Positions 24,301-62,770 of a stretch of 64,000 nucleotides of DNA are shown here, one piece after another (within the stretch, counting starts at the first letter, position 1; each line of letters starts with the position of its first letter). The position numbers and the translations under genes were made by a program. This stretch comes from Hemibagrus wyckioides (taxonomy: Eukaryota; Chordata; Actinopteri; Siluriformes; Bagridae). The notes beneath the pieces were generated by a model. It was given only the letters and a program-made list of their open reading frames with translations, had not been told where the DNA came from and did not search any database. The stretch spans positions 30,642,852 through 30,706,851 of the forward strand of contig NC_080720.1 of assembly GCF_019097595.1 (NCBI RefSeq), given 5' to 3'.

Positions 24301-25089
24301 CACGCGCTCCGCCGCCCACCTGCTGCTCCATGCTGAGCGCGTGCGCCGCCTCAACCTACAAACAATAAACCACAAACAGACGAAAAGAGACAATCTTTCC
24401 TTTAAAAGAAACACAATTTCAGACAAACTTACCGGTTACGTTTCATTAATATTACCGGAACGTGATGTATTGGGAAAAGGAAAAAAATACTAAACTTGCA
24501 TTTTGCTTTTCGGTCACGTTTTAAACCTCTAACTTCATCTTTTTCTCCAAGACCCGGATTTTAAACCTCTAACTTCATCTTTTTCTCCAAGACCTGGGAT
24601 GAAAAGAGGCTTGGTAGACGATAGGAGATGCTTCAGTGGGCGTGTCTTATGACTGGTCCATCATTGGGGCGTGTCTTTAAATCCACGTGTTCTTGTGATT
24701 GGAGTTCCGAATCTTTTCAGTGGACTCGACTCACGAACCGGAGTCAACTCTTTCGTCTTTTAAACGGCTCATTGCACAATTTGCGATATTTTAAACAAAT
24801 GTGTAGTTTCTAATGGATGAAAATTGTACATAAACTTTTACTCTAACTTTTTGTCAAAGCAGAAGAACGTGCATTTGAGTTGTATTGGTCGAAATAAGCA
24901 GGTAAAGAAGAGCCGAATCTTTTGCATACGACACATCAACGTTGTCAAATCTTCAGTCTTACAAAATGCAGTATCTTTCTCTGTAGAGCTATACATCCTA
25001 CTCCCAAGTGTGACCATTAGCTCTACCCCTGGTCAGAGTCTCGTCGCTTGGTGGTGCTCACTGTTGCTGTGGATGGACAGCCTGTGACC

Positions 25090-25410
25090 AAGAGACAGTC
25101 TCCACAGGGTACTGTCCACGGCTATCACACCGTCAAGGATCTGCCTTTACATCTGCAATTAGTGCCTATAATGACCTCAGGAACTACACTGACCTAACAG
25201 TTCTTCATGGGGCCGTGGATGCTGTTTAAGACATTATTTAGTTACAGTTAAATTATTCCCTGTCCATGAGGTTTCCTTCTGAGTCTGGTTCCTTCCTCAC
25301 ATCACATCACAGGGAGTTTTTCCTCACCACCTTCACTGCAGGCTTGCTCATTAGGGATAAAATAGTGACTGTTTTTTTCACTATACAAATAAACTGAATT
25401 TAACTGAAAA
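25090..25410 (+). mobile_element. Dispersed fish repeat
   Basis: The end block (CATGAGGTTTCCTTCTGAGT, GGGAGTTTTTCCTCACCACC, GGCTTGCTCATTAGGGATAA, ACTATACAAATAAACTGAAT) is a common non-autonomous repeat of teleosts. Weaker pieces lie at about 6480-6620 and, in reverse, at 35990-36120. The class is uncertain. Confidence 0.5.
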
Positions 25411-26282
25411 TTGAAAAGTTTATTGTACTGTTTATTGTTATCATTATGTATGCATGACACAGATCTTCAACTTTTACATCAGAACATTTTAAAAGGCTTG
25501 CTCTGTGTGAAGTAAAGGTAAAGTATGAAGGCAGAATTTTACTCTTTAAACTGAAGTCTAATAGTGTTTTAGTTTCTTCTTACTCGGCTGCATTCAGTAC
25601 ACATTAACATCTGAATCCATCCGTTTCTGAACTGGACTACTGACTGAACACTTGTCTTGTTTCCCCCGAGATCTTTCCCACATAGTTTCTAAATCATAGC
25701 TGGGAGCTAAATCTTTACTTTCTGAGAAAGGCCTGCTTTCATCTATTAAACACACACACAGGGACATGAGTACACTCACTGAATGATACACATGCAAGCT
25801 GAATTAATCTTCTCTCTCTCTCATACACAAATGAATAGAGTTGTCAAGACTCTTGGAGAAATATTTACATAACGTCATCAGGACTTGAGCAGTAACACTT
25901 TAGCGTGTAAAGAGCCAATGATGCTGACGGGGAAGGTCCAGGGATCACACTCACATTCACAACAGTCAAAAGAGGTGAAGCGAGACCGAGGCAGTCAGCC
26001 TGGGAAAATAAATAAGAATCACAATCACAACATCAGCCGTGGACATGGACGATGTAACGCATCGGCGTACACGAGAGCGACCGCAGCAACTAGCGTATTC
26101 ACACTGAAGGAAATCTTGTCAGTTTAATGCCAGGTTCACGCTGGACTATCTTCACGCTGCATGACTATCTAGGGTAGCGTTCAGTCGCGTTTCACAACCG
26201 AACGTACGTGAGAAATGATAAGGATATAACGCGAGATCACACTTGAGATCAGAGTTCTCACTCGAGACTGGAAATAGGGATG

Positions 26283-26480
26283 TAGTAGCTTTTAGTAGTT
26301 AAGGTGTTGGACTAATGATCAGAAGGTTGTGAGTTTGAATCCCAGGTCCACCAAGCTGCCACTGCTGGGCCCCTGAGCAAGGCCCTTAACCCTCAATTGC
26401 TCAGTTGTACTGTATAAAATAAGATAAATTGTAGGTCACTCTGGATAAGGGTGTCTGCCAAATGCCAGAAATGTAAATGT
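26283..26480 (+). mobile_element. tRNA-derived SINE, plus orientation
   Basis: The tRNA-like head has TAGTAGTTAAGGTGTTGGAC (A-box region) and GTGAGTTTGAATCCCAGGTC (B box). The body (CTGGGCCCCTGAGCAAGGCC, CTTAACCCTCAATTGCTCAG, GGATAAGGGTGTCTGCCAAA) follows. It is not a functional tRNA gene. Confidence 0.8.
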
Positions 26481-27374
26481 ACCCCACAAAAAGGGGTATC
26501 GTGATCCAAATGGTCAGTGCGAGAAACGAGGATTGTGCGTCCTGCATGATTGAAGAAATGAATAATTTTGCAATATGCTCATGCAGTTGCTCAAGCAAAT
26601 GTTTGTTTGATGCTATTGTCAAGCTTATTTATTCTGATGGAACTATATTTAAGACATTTTTTTCCTGATAACAAAAAGATTAAAGACGTATCTCTTTAGC
26701 CAAGCATACACATAATGCATCCCATAACCTTGTGCTTCAGTACACCTGATTAAATGCACATCATCTAGTGCTTGCTAATATGAACAGCAGCCAGGATCTC
26801 ACACCCATGTGCATGTAGCTCAATATATTCCTGCTGTAATACACCTGACTCAGATATTTAATGCTCCGAGTCGACTCAGGCGTGCAAGATTGCTATTAAT
26901 GAACATTCTGGAATCTTCCCTTCAGTAAATAACAGAATAAAAACCTCAGTGCTGTTTTCAGAGGCAAAGCCCTTGTTATGAAGCACTGAAACATAGGACT
27001 CCTTCCAAAAATACTGAACAGATTTCATCCATGCTTCTGCGGTTTCTGTAATAAAGAGAAAACACACTTCTGAAAAAAAAAACAAAGAAATTTAATTTCA
27101 TAGAGTGAAGATCACATGGAGACAGAGCTGTGAAGAAACCACCGGAAATCTGCACCATCTATTCCCATCATTAACCACAAGGCAGTGAATACAGTCAGTT
27201 TAGTGACCACACACACCCTCACACAGTCTCACATACACCCTCACTTACTCACTCACACACCCTCACCCTTACTCACTCAACCCTCACTCACAAACTCACC
27301 CTTACTCACTCAACCCTCACTCACACACACCCACTCACTGAACCTCACATACTCACAAACACACAACACAAAGC

Positions 27375-38539
<11,165 letters not shown>

Positions 38540-39663
38540 CAAAATATATCGAGCTGTGTTCCTACACGTAATTAACACCAAAAACAAAGTCCTGAATCAG
38601 GAATAAACGACATGTTGAAAACAAATAGAGGACCAGGACTGAGGAAGTGGAAAGGTGGCGCGCGCTGTAGTTGCAGGTGCCTTTAATTAATAGTGACGAG
38701 TCACTCAAGCGATGAGTCGGCTCGATGAGTCGGCTCTTGTAGAGAGCCGACTCTCACATAGGAATCTTTTATTTTGTATGTTGTCATCAAAACACTCCTG
38801 TACAAAACCCTAGACGTGTGTGTAGGTGATAAACGCTGTATGGAGTGTAATAAACAGTAGGAATTAAATATATTTCACAGGATAAATCCTCTTAATGAAT
38901 CACAGACACAGTAAGCACAATAACAGTCAGTGTATCTTGCTGATTTTTACAATTATTTATAGAGCTATTAAATCTTTTTTTAAACATTATTGCAATGCAT
39001 TTTCAACGTGTTGTTACTTTATTTCATTAAAGTTAGACAAAGAACCCTAACCCTAGTGAGGATGGATTAATAAAAAGGCACAGAATCAAGGACTCAAAGA
39101 GCCAAGGGCCTCAAATCCAGATCCTCTATATAAAGTCGCTCTTATTAACTAATTGGAGTCAAAGTAAATACCCAAGTAAATAGTCCACACAATAACTCAG
39201 AAGATGTGACAGGAATGAAAGGTCAGTGTTTATCACCTTAGTCTTCTGTATGTCTTTGTTAGATGAACCTTTTGTATTTTGTCGACATGGTGCAGGCTTG
39301 TAATCAGCTGCATCATTTGTATATAAATGTTATTTTAGTGTCCATCGTCTCATAACCTGTCCCTAGCCACTAATCATAATATCTTAAACTATGTTGAAGA
39401 AAAACGTAATGGATCTACTCTCACTGAGAACCGACTCCAGTGAACTGACTCACTCAAAAGAGTTGGAATATTAAAAAAAAAAGAAAGAAAAAAAAAGGAA
39501 GCCTATAGAAACCCCTTAAATATACAACTACAACTCTATAAACTCAATCTGCACCATGAACTGGAACGGTGTTGTATAACAGATGTATATTTATATCATG
39601 TGAATCTGCTTGTTGTATGTTTAAAAGTTTTCCTTTAATTAACATAAAATATAAAACTTTGGT

Positions 39664-39900
39664 GTATGTTCCTTATTCGGCCACCAGAGGGCAGAATTTC
39701 ATTAAAATATAATGGGAGCCATCAGACTCCAGGTTTCTCTTTGTATGTTCCTTATTCGGCCACCAGAGGGCAGAATTTCATTAAAATATAATGGGAGCCA
39801 TCAGACTCCAGGTTTCTCTTTGTATGTTCCTTATTCGGCCACCAGAGGGCAGCATTTCATTAAAATGTAACGGGAGCCATCAGACTCCAGGTTTCTCTTC
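39664..39900 (+). repeat. Three tandem 79-bp copies, each with a CTCF-like core
   Basis: Copies start at 39664, 39743 and 39822. Copies 1 and 2 are identical by eye, and copy 3 has a few substitutions (GCAGCATTTC, ATGTAACGGG). Each contains GGCCACCAGAGGGCAG, at 39679-39694, 39758-39773 and 39837-39852, all in the same orientation. This matches the published CTCF core motif well. Confidence 0.9.
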
Positions 39901-40218
39901 CGCACTAGAAATGTAAAAGGAGGTAAATTATGTTTTTAATAAATAAATAAATATTTTCACATTTCCTGTTGACATTTATACATAAAGTTGAGTTTATTTT
40001 GTAGTTCCCGTCTCAGCTGGTTTGACCCAAACTTCAGTAGCTTAAAAATGAGTGTATAATATAATGTGAATTTAAATCTTGTGTTAAAAGCTTTATATCG
40101 CCAGCAGATGGTCAGATAAATAATATACATATTTATAGACTGATCCTAATAACTGACCAATAATATTGACTAACAATTTATTAGAATTTTTATATATCCA
40201 TTTGTTTAACAGTATATA

Positions 40219-40220
<2 letters not shown>

Positions 40221-40280
<60 letters not shown>
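40221..40280. repeat. (CTAT)15 microsatellite
   Basis: An uninterrupted tetranucleotide repeat of 60 bases. Confidence 0.97.
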
Positions 40281-40641
40281 GCACCCATTTATCAATTTAT
40301 CCATCTAATACATCCATTTACACATCCATCCATTTATCAATTTATCCATCTAATACATTCATCCATGCATCCATCCATCTAATACATCCATCCATCCACA
40401 TCTAGAGGCTCTACCAAAATCTTTACTTAAATGAAGGGCTTTTTAAACAATACAGAAAATGCTGCACAAGAGCATCACTGCATGAAAAACCACACTGACT
40501 GTAAAGCATGATGGAATTCTATCAGTCTTTATATTCATCATAAATCACTGATTATACCCCTTTTAAATGAGTAATGACAAAAAGTAAGAAAGAACGACTT
40601 GATTGCACAAGGATTTCAAGTATGAGTGATCAGTTTTTAAT

Positions 40642-43600
40642 TGAAACATCGGTGCAACATTATTTCAATGTTACATCACAGTATGACCTGTAATGTTCAC
40701 AATATTTACAAAACTGCTGTTCAGGACAACCCATAAAAATCTAAAAAAAAAAAAAAAAACAATGAAAGAAAAACAAAAACAAACAAACAAACAAAAAGAG
40801 CAATAGGAAATGATGGACTTCAACAAACTATCCCTAACCTCAGCATCATAGCTAGCTGAAACAAATCAAATCAAGTGCACAACATACTTTGCAAAGTCTG
40901 TAAAGTATATATATCCATGAGAAAATATATACTCGGATACATGTCGGCTCGGGAGGAGAAAGAAACCCCCCTTTCCGTGCTGACGACCGGTCGTAGCGGT
41001 CAGATAAAGAGCGAGCAAAGAGATGAAAGATAGAAAGAAAGAAAGAAAAATAAATCTTGGGGGGGGGGGGGGGGGGGGGAGTGAGCGAACATAGATAAAG
41101 CAGAAAGCCATGGACAACACTGAGTATCTGAACACAAAACTGGGGTTTTTTGACCTTGAGACACTGAGTGAAAAAGACAGGGCTGGGTTCTGTGTTCGGA
41201 GTGGACTTCACCAGGACCTCGGGCATGCGCACAGTGCAGACTTCAGCACGGGAAAAACAAAAACAAAAACACCAGTAAAGCATCTTAGAGTTGAGTAAAC
41301 CTGACTTTGTGACCGGACAGACGTTGATGAAAAAGTTCAGGACATTCATTCAGATGACACAACATGGCTGCTTTCAGATCAGATCCATATTCTGTTATTA
41401 TATTGCACTCGGAAACTCGTAGTAGTGTCTTTCCTATAAAGATAAAGAAAAAAAACAATAACGGCAGAAACAATACGACTGCGGGAATGTGAAAAACACT
41501 CCCTGTGTGTAACTATATTTCCTCACACACACACACACACACTTTTACACAATACTAAAATGTTTTGCTAGTCGCTATTGATACATCGTGATCGGACCTG
41601 CTCCTGATAGCAAGGTTAGATATCTTAGAACTCATAATTCCTCTTATTTAACCTCCTACACGAGGTAAACTCTTAAAGGTACAGTCAGCTTTTTCATCAA
41701 GCAACACCTCCAACACACACACACAAAATGCCTCATTGTACTGACTGCCCCAATGCCTGAACCCCACCCACCAGGAGGCTCTTCTTCAGCAACCATAACA
41801 GAGAGCGTGAAGAAGACGAAGATGTGCTTTTCGAAACTGCGGCTACACCACAGGAAGAAAGTGCTATCTACCATCTTCCTCATACGTAATCTCACAGACG
41901 CTCACGATTGGCTCGTTTCTTTCTGATCGACGGTGGACAGTGACGGCGAGAGCAAGGCTGATTCTGCTCTCCCGCCTTCGGTCGGTACATACAGGAGTTA
42001 GGGAGGAATCCGGCCACGATCGTGTCCCCCTTAGTGTTTTGAAATAAGACTGTAGTGTTCCATCACAACCGCTTCAAGCAGGTCTCAAACCCAGGTCTCC
42101 AGCATGGGAGGTGGGCGCTCTAACAAGGAGGCCAAGGACTGCAGCCAGTCACTAGTGCGCCTCTTGGCACAGCACCTACCGCTGTCCTCCGTTACACTTC
42201 TCTCTGTCCATTTCTCTTCTACAGTCCGACAGTGAGCACTGCCTTGAGGTCAGCCGTGTCTTTCTGTGCTAACGGATCTCCGCTATGTGAAACTTGTACC
42301 TGACGTCGTGCTCCTTTCTACTCTGTAATCTCTTTCTCTCTGACCTCCATTGGTCAGATATACTGTTACACAGATAAACAATAACACTGTGTACTACATT
42401 GATAAAAAAAACCAAAAAAAAAACCTTCTTCTCGAAGAAGTGAATTCCGAAGGACAGCTCGGCCCCCCGAGTCGGGGCAGAATCATCACGCTGACCTACA
42501 CACACCGCTGCAACGGAAATAAAAGAGTAACATTAACACCGATATACAACAAGCTATGACACTGCGAGGGGCCCAAAAAAAAAATAGATTTGTTAATCTG
42601 TTAGAGGAATAATACTGAATACGAAGGCTGTAACTCTCGAGGAAGAGTGATACATATAGATATAAGCTTTATACATACACATGTAAGGCTTTACAGAGCG
42701 TTCGCTCAGGGTTGCATTATTGCCAAGAACAGCTCAAATAAATACAGAATACTGTACAGAAATAATTTATCTTTTTAAAAACATAAGAAAATAAAATATA
42801 AGGCCCCAAAACTGCAAAACTACCCCAATACCTCGACGACAGGTCACTGAAACACATCAGTGTGATGTTTCTAGTTGACCTGGACGAGGTTCGGCGGTTC
42901 ATCGATACGCTTGTTTGTTTTTGTTTTGATCGACAGCCTGTATATTATATGGAATATTTCCAATCTCACAAGAGAAATAAACGGCCAGGATTGAGAAGCG
43001 TGTCCTGGTAGTGTTCAATAGTAGAAGTTACAGGGGTCCAAACACTTTAATCGGTGCTGCAAACGGAGCATGTCCATGTTTGGCTGGTGAAGTCCACTCG
43101 ACTACACACACACACACACACACACACAGCTGTGAACAGCCACTTTGTTACACTCTCATGAGTGTATGACATTGTTTAAGGTTATCTCCATTCCTGCCAG
43201 TTATAGCCAAACACACACACACGTTCACACACACACACTCCAAAAGAAACACATAAAATCGTCCAACTGACTCTATTTCGTCCTATTCACACGTGGCCAT
43301 ATGGGCCGAGAACTGAATAGAAACCAGCACATTGGTAGACGTTTTCTGCTTTGATTTCTTTCTTTTTTTTTTTCCTTTTTGTACAACTGAAGATAAAGTA
43401 TGCATTGTCTGCTTGTACATGGCATTATCGTACAATATTTACATTTCTTCCCAAGATTTCACCATGAAATTTCTGTATTGTCTATATACACATTGAAAAT
43501 GTATCAGAAATATTTGGACTGTCTATTCTCTTAAATGCAGTAATTTTTTTTTCTTCTTTTTTTTTCCATATTTTCTTTGTATTCTAGAAAAAAATAGTTC

Positions 43601-43728
43601 TTCAGTGAGTTTGTAGTCAAATCGCCACCATTTCTGATTGGCTTTATCCAGCACCTGTCAGTCACTTTGTGAGGGCGGGGCCTCAATGAGCCATCTGCTA
43701 GGATATAGCACCAGGTCTGAGTTTGAAC

Positions 43729-43763
<35 letters not shown>

Positions 43764-43838
43764 GATGGAGCGAGAACACAACGTGTGTGTTTGGATTCTG
43801 TGAGGCTGGATTCTGTTCTGGTTGCTTCTCTCTCTCTG
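40642..43838 (-). other. Probable long 3' UTR of mbd5
   Basis: About 3.2 kb follow the mbd5 stop codon without another gene. A minus-strand ATTAAA (TTTAAT on plus, 40636-40641) could serve as a polyadenylation signal. The stretch includes a run of 21 G at 41059-41079 (C on the sense strand), a GA tract at 43731-43765, and a SINE fragment near 42060-42150. Human MBD5 also has a long 3' UTR; the extent here is inferred. Confidence 0.35.
42060..42150 (-). mobile_element. tRNA-like SINE head, minus orientation
   Basis: The reverse strand has CTTGTTAGAGCGCCCACCTC (A-box-like) then GGAGACCTGGGTTTGAGACC (B-box-like), as in tRNA-derived fish SINEs. The body is not recognised. Confidence 0.55.
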
Positions 43839-58314
<14,476 letters not shown>

Positions 58315-58600
58315 TTTTCTGGGTTAGCGCTTGACTCCGCCGGAGAGATTACACGTTCTTCACTGTCCCAACACTACTTGTCATCGTGTCTCTCGGAAAC
58401 GGGAGGACAGAGCGCTACAACTTTCCGCTAAAGAAACCGGCTGCGGCGAATTGTGTTTCCGGGGGTGGGGGGGGGAGGCTTGGTGCACGTGAGGCAGGCT
58501 CACAGTGGGACCACGCCTCTGATGAGCCTCATCGCGCTGCTACTAAATGCAGATGGGGATTCCCATGTCGGTCTCTGACCAATCAGAGCCATGAGAGTTG
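58315..58600 (-). promoter_or_regulatory. CpG-rich region just upstream of the mbd5 start
   Basis: The sequence is GC- and CpG-rich compared with its surroundings (TCCGCCGGAGAG, CGGCTGCGGCGAATTG), has a run of nine or so G near 58466 and an E-box CACGTG at 58486-58491. It could be the 5' UTR and a local promoter. Mammalian MBD5 uses far-upstream noncoding exons, so this is only a candidate. Confidence 0.35.
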
Positions 58601-60179
58601 TGATGAAGTTCATGGGCTACATATGCAAAACAAAAAGCACCTTAGAGTAAAAAACACATGATTACAGTGCAAGCGCACTGCAGGCCACCGTGCAGCACGC
58701 ACATTCAGCACAGCAAGAGACGACTCTCCGGGTCATGGGATTGCTCCGTCCGGAAGTGGATGATTCTCATTTTCTTTCAGGATGATCAGTTTATAGTCAA
58801 AAATCCCATCAGATGCTTGGCCAACATGTCAGAGCCAGTATGATTTGCATGATTACTGTGAGAAAGAAAGAAAGAGAAAAAAATAGGTTAAGATGCTTAA
58901 ACAGCTTTCTAAACTTCTCTGTAATGGATTAAAAAAATATTACGGTGAGGACTGGAGTGTTAAAATCATTAAGAGGGTTAGTAATTAAAACAGCATTCGT
59001 GGAGGTAGAAGAGAAAGCAATCTCTTATCACTCTGAATCCCGGAGTTCTAACAGAGCTTTGTTATGGCGAGAGGAGTGCACCCTCCATACCGCATACATT
59101 TCAGCACTGGGTGAATCATCCTCTCTCTGTATTTCCTGTTGTGCATGACTAATACAGTAGAGCGGGACCAAACAGGAGGGTATAAGAAGGTATGAATCTT
59201 TGTACTTGTCACATACCTCAGTGCAAAAAAGAAACAAGCTAGCATTAAAATAAACAACCATTCGCTGATCCGACATTGACAAAGACCCCATTCTTTATTT
59301 ACGTGGATTTGAAATACAAGTGCAAAGCAAAATGGTGCCATACGAACAGAAAGCAAAACTAAAATTCAGTCAGGTCTATAGAAGAGTACTGTTGCCTGCG
59401 AGGTTAATTGGGGATGTTTTCGCTTCTAACCATCCAGCCTGCGAAACCTACGGCTTTCACAGACGTTATATGACGTCTTAAAAGCTTCTAAATACACTGA
59501 ATGGTATGTTTCTGTTGAAAATTCTTGCATTTCCTTCAACACCACATGTCTGTATACAGTCTAAACATAGCCACACCTCCTAAACCCCAAAACAAGGGAG
59601 CCTCTCTCTTTGGACCACCCACACCCAATGGAGTCTATATTTTTTAAATAAACACAAAGCGCCTCTCATAAGTTACATGAATGAATCCCAACATAGGAGG
59701 CAAGTTTTTGTAATCTGAGTGTGACGTTCAGAAAACAAAAAAAAACCATACCCGAAACACCCAACAGTTATATTCCCATCCTGTTATGAAGCTAAAAACA
59801 GCGCCCCTCAAGTGACGAGTAAAGGCTTGTCTCACGTGAGATGCGCAAGCGTCATTAAGCAGCATCAATCCCTAAGGAAACGACGTCTCAATTGTTTAAA
59901 ACCTACTTATATTTTTAACAGCAATACTTTATCACGCTGATTCGAAATTTAGAGTTCCTTTGAGTTGGCCAGATTTCTGCTTTGTCGTATAGGGATTCGC
60001 TGTAGAGCAGTCGTTTATCTTCATCAACAAGGTGAGAAAAATATGTCCCAACACCTCTTTTTGAAACAGTTTTGTTTTGTACGAGTTGAAGGCTTGAAAC
60101 TTGTTTTTCTTTACCCATGCACTTGCCTCTGGAGTTACTGAGCATGTCATAGCACCATTAGCTACAAGTACATACACTG

Positions 60180-60390
60180 TTTTGCCAAAAGTTTTGGGAC
60201 ACCCCTCCAAATCATCGAATTCAGGTGTTGTTTGGGGATGACCCCTTCCTGTTCCAACAAGACTGCGCACCAGTGCACAAAGCAAGGTCCATACAAGACA
60301 TGGATGAGCGAGTGTGGTGTGAAGGAACTTGACTGACCTCAACCTGATTGAACACCTTTGGGATGAATTAGAGCGGAGACTGTGAGCTAG
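60180..60390 (+). mobile_element. Family B Tc1-like fragment, transposase C-terminal part
   Basis: It starts with the family B end (GCCAAAAGTTTTGGGACACC). The plus strand then has degraded transposase text (QQDCAPVHKARS, then IEHLWDELERRL after a frame break). The catalytic core is incomplete. Confidence 0.75.
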
Positions 60391-60394
60391 GCCA

Positions 60395-60660
60395 AAACTG
60401 GGACGTCTGCCTTTACATGCACATGAATGTAATATGGAGGGTTAGGCCTTTGCAGCTATAACAGCTTCAACTCTTCTGGGAAGGCTTTCCACAAGGTTTA
60501 GGAGTGTGTTTATGGGAATTTTTGACCATTCCTTTAGAAGCACATTTGTGTCAGGCACTGATGGACAAGAAGGTCTGGCTCACAGTCTCTGCTCTAATTC
60601 ATCCCAAAGGTGTTCTATCGGGTTGAGGTCAGGACTCTGTGCAGGCCAGTCAAGTGGTAA
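60395..60660 (-). mobile_element. Family B Tc1-like fragment, opposite orientation
   Basis: The text GGGACGTCTGCCTTTACATG, CTTTGCAGCTATAACAGCTT, CACAAGGTTTAGGAGTGTGT and TATCGGGTTGAGGTCAGGAC matches the left part of the copy at 30749-31249. It abuts the preceding fragment back-to-back. Confidence 0.7.
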
Positions 60661-61904
60661 GAAAGGAAACCAAGATAATTTTAATATCCATTGTATGTAA
60701 CATATCAGATTTGAAACACTGAAAGATCTTTCTCATGTTAGAGTGCTGAACTGTTGTTGGAATATTGATAAAGAATCTAAATTTTCATTATCATGTGCAA
60801 CTCTAATCTCAGGTTGACGAAAGTACCATTTCTGCCTACACTAGCGGATACAACAAGCTTGTTTGCTAATTAAGAAGACAGCGGCACAAAATCTTTCTTT
60901 TCTTCATCCAGCATCGTGTGAGATTTAAGCCCGTCACATCACTATGATCATTTGGTAATTATGTAATCTCCACACCCTTGTGGATTAATCTAAACTTTTC
61001 TCCTGTGTTTAATATATAACGCAAGTGTTTTTTAGCCAGTACTCACGACTCACTTCAATCAGCAATGATGAATAAATATTCGTCTGAAGCTCTAAAAAGT
61101 GGAATATTAATAATATCCATCAACCATGATCTGATATGGCGTCGTGCCGACGTTGGCTGGACGCATGTGCGCTGTGTGGGAGCATGATTTAATCGTTTTT
61201 TTCCAAATCTTATCCACAATGCAGTTCTTTTTGCGTAAAGAAAAAGAAAAATATATTCCGTAAGGTGACTGTGCTCCTTGTATTTCCTGACAGGATAGAT
61301 ATAAAGCCGTCTGTAGCTCTACGAGATGGTTTGTTTGAGAACGTGTAATATTAGACACAAAAAATAAACATGGCATTAATACACTGACTAACTGAGCCCT
61401 CTCTGATGCGTAGCTGCTATTGTTCTCAGCTGCTGGTTAATGTGTGTTCTTGTGGAACCGGCCTGATCCTTCATGCCTCGATGACAAAGAACCGAGGAGT
61501 ACCCAAAAAAAAAAAAAAGCGTTAGACTGAACACAGCTGTCGAGATGAAATGGTTGCAAAAATGGACTCTAAAAACACCTTTCTCTTCTGAGCACTACAT
61601 ATTGGGGTTTGATTAAGAATGAACAGAACGTCTTGCTTTTCTGTTGATCCTAGGCAGATGAATCGAGGATATTTTTCTCCGCTGTAACTACGAACTGTAT
61701 TCAAATCGCAAACTCCATTCAGTTCTCAATGTAAATTGTGACAAAGAACAGTACTGAATCAGTACTAGAGTGTGTCGCTTAAAACTATAGAAGAAAAAAT
61801 GAAGGGAGAAACAATTTTGATAAGTTGTGAGTGAACTTTAAAATGACCCTAATGTCCATTTACATTGAGCAGGAACAAATTTACAGTGGATCCTCAGCAT
61901 GCAA

Positions 61905-62075
61905 CTTTAATTTGTATGTAAACTGTATGGCTGCTTACAAAAAACCCAAGCCAGGCATTCCATGTCAAGGGTCTTCACAGGAAGTCGAGCCACCAAGTTT
62001 GGGCTAAAAACAGAACAGACCACCCACACCACCAATCTGTCAAACAAACAAACAAACAAACAAACAAACAAACAC
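61905..62075. mobile_element. Single arm of the foldback element ending in (AAAC)n
   Basis: GTAAACTGTATGGCTGCTTA, CATTCCATGTCAAGGGTCTT, CACAGGAAGTCGAGCCACCA and CACCACCAATCTGTCAAACA match an arm of the element at 28155-28800. A run of CAAA repeats follows. Confidence 0.7.
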
Positions 62076-62089
62076 CTGAAAAATCATCT

Positions 62090-62770
62090 AGCTGTCCCTA
62101 TCTTCTGCATCCTCAACACTTGCACCCACTGGGGGCGGTGGGGGCGGTGGTGGTGGTGGTGGCTGCTCAAGTGGTTGAGGCTCTGTGTCGTTGACCGGAG
62201 TTCGGGGGTTCAAGCCCCAGCACCGCCAAGTTGCCACTGTTGGGCCCTTGAGCAAGGCCCTTAACCCTTTCTGCTCCAGGGGCGCTGTATCATGGCTGAC
62301 CCTGTGCTCTGACCCCAACCTCTATGGATGGGATATGCGAAAAAAGAATTTCACTATGCTGTAATGTATATGTGACAAATAAAGGCTATTTCTATTTCTT
62401 TTCCACTAGCTTCATATTCTCATTTATTATATCCATATACCTCCTCTTTGGCCTTCCTCTTTGCCTCCTCCCTGCCAGCTCCATGTCCAACATTCTCCTA
62501 TTCTCCTACTCACTCTCCCTCCTCTGAACATGTCCAAACCATCTTAACCTGGCCTCCCAAACATCCAACCTGAGCTGTCCCTCTGGTGTACTCATCCCTA
62601 ATCCTGTCCAACCGTGTCTCTCCCAAAGAGAACCTCAACATCTTCAGCTCTGCTACCTCCAGCTCTGACTCCTGTCTCTTCCTCAGCGACACTGCTTCTA
62701 AACCATACAGCATGGCTGGTCTCACCACTGTTTTGTACACCCTCCCCTTAATTCTTGCTGATATCCCGAG
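62090..62770 (-). mobile_element. LINE fragment interrupted by a SINE
   Basis: Bases 62093-62128 (TATCTTCTGCATCCTCAACA, CTTGCACCCA) and 62398-62770 are two parts of the element seen whole at 3525-3905, with a SINE between them. The minus strand codes [40 protein letters not shown] and TRGTAQVG of the reverse-transcriptase ORF, in a frame with stops. Confidence 0.8.
62129..62397 (+). mobile_element. tRNA-derived SINE inserted in the LINE
   Basis: Head: GGTGGCTGCTCAAGTGGTTG (A box) and GGGGGTTCAAGCCCCAGCAC (B box). Body: TTGGGCCCTTGAGCAAGGCC, CTTAACCCTTTCTGCTCCAG, GGGCGCTGTATCATGGCTGA. Tail: GTGACAAATAAAGGCTATTT. It is more complete than the minus copy at 9600-9850. Confidence 0.85.

Larger units (their letters stand above)
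21738..27374. other. Region between the lypd6 start and the kif5c stop
   Basis: This 5.6-kb stretch holds the lypd6 upstream region and the kif5c 3' flank. Features are a SINE/LINE tail-like sequence at 22130-22250, CTGTCTAATCTCT repeats at 22490-22680 with their reverse complement at 23365-23475, an AC microsatellite at 22864-22913, paired foldbacks at 23850-24300, a 40-bp direct duplication at 24519-24598, a dispersed repeat at 25090-25410 and a SINE at 26283-26480. A CpG-rich patch at 24280-24360 could hold a noncoding first exon of lypd6 (ATGGAGCAGCAG then GTGGGC on the minus strand). Confidence 0.5.
38540..40640. other. Region between kif5c start and mbd5 3' end
   Basis: It contains the kif5c upstream sequence, the three-copy 79-bp repeat (39664-39900), and a CTAT microsatellite (40221-40280). 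A block of TCCATCCATTTATC-like text follows at 40285-40400. No exon resembling EPC2, which lies between these genes in human, is visible. Confidence 0.6.

Noticed and set aside
38540..43838. epc2 between kif5c and mbd5
   Set aside because: I looked for coding blocks in both strands and saw none; the sequence is repeats plus the likely mbd5 3' UTR.
62129..62215. Functional tRNA gene
   Set aside because: A and B boxes are present, but there is no cloverleaf with a proper anticodon arm, and the shared SINE body follows.
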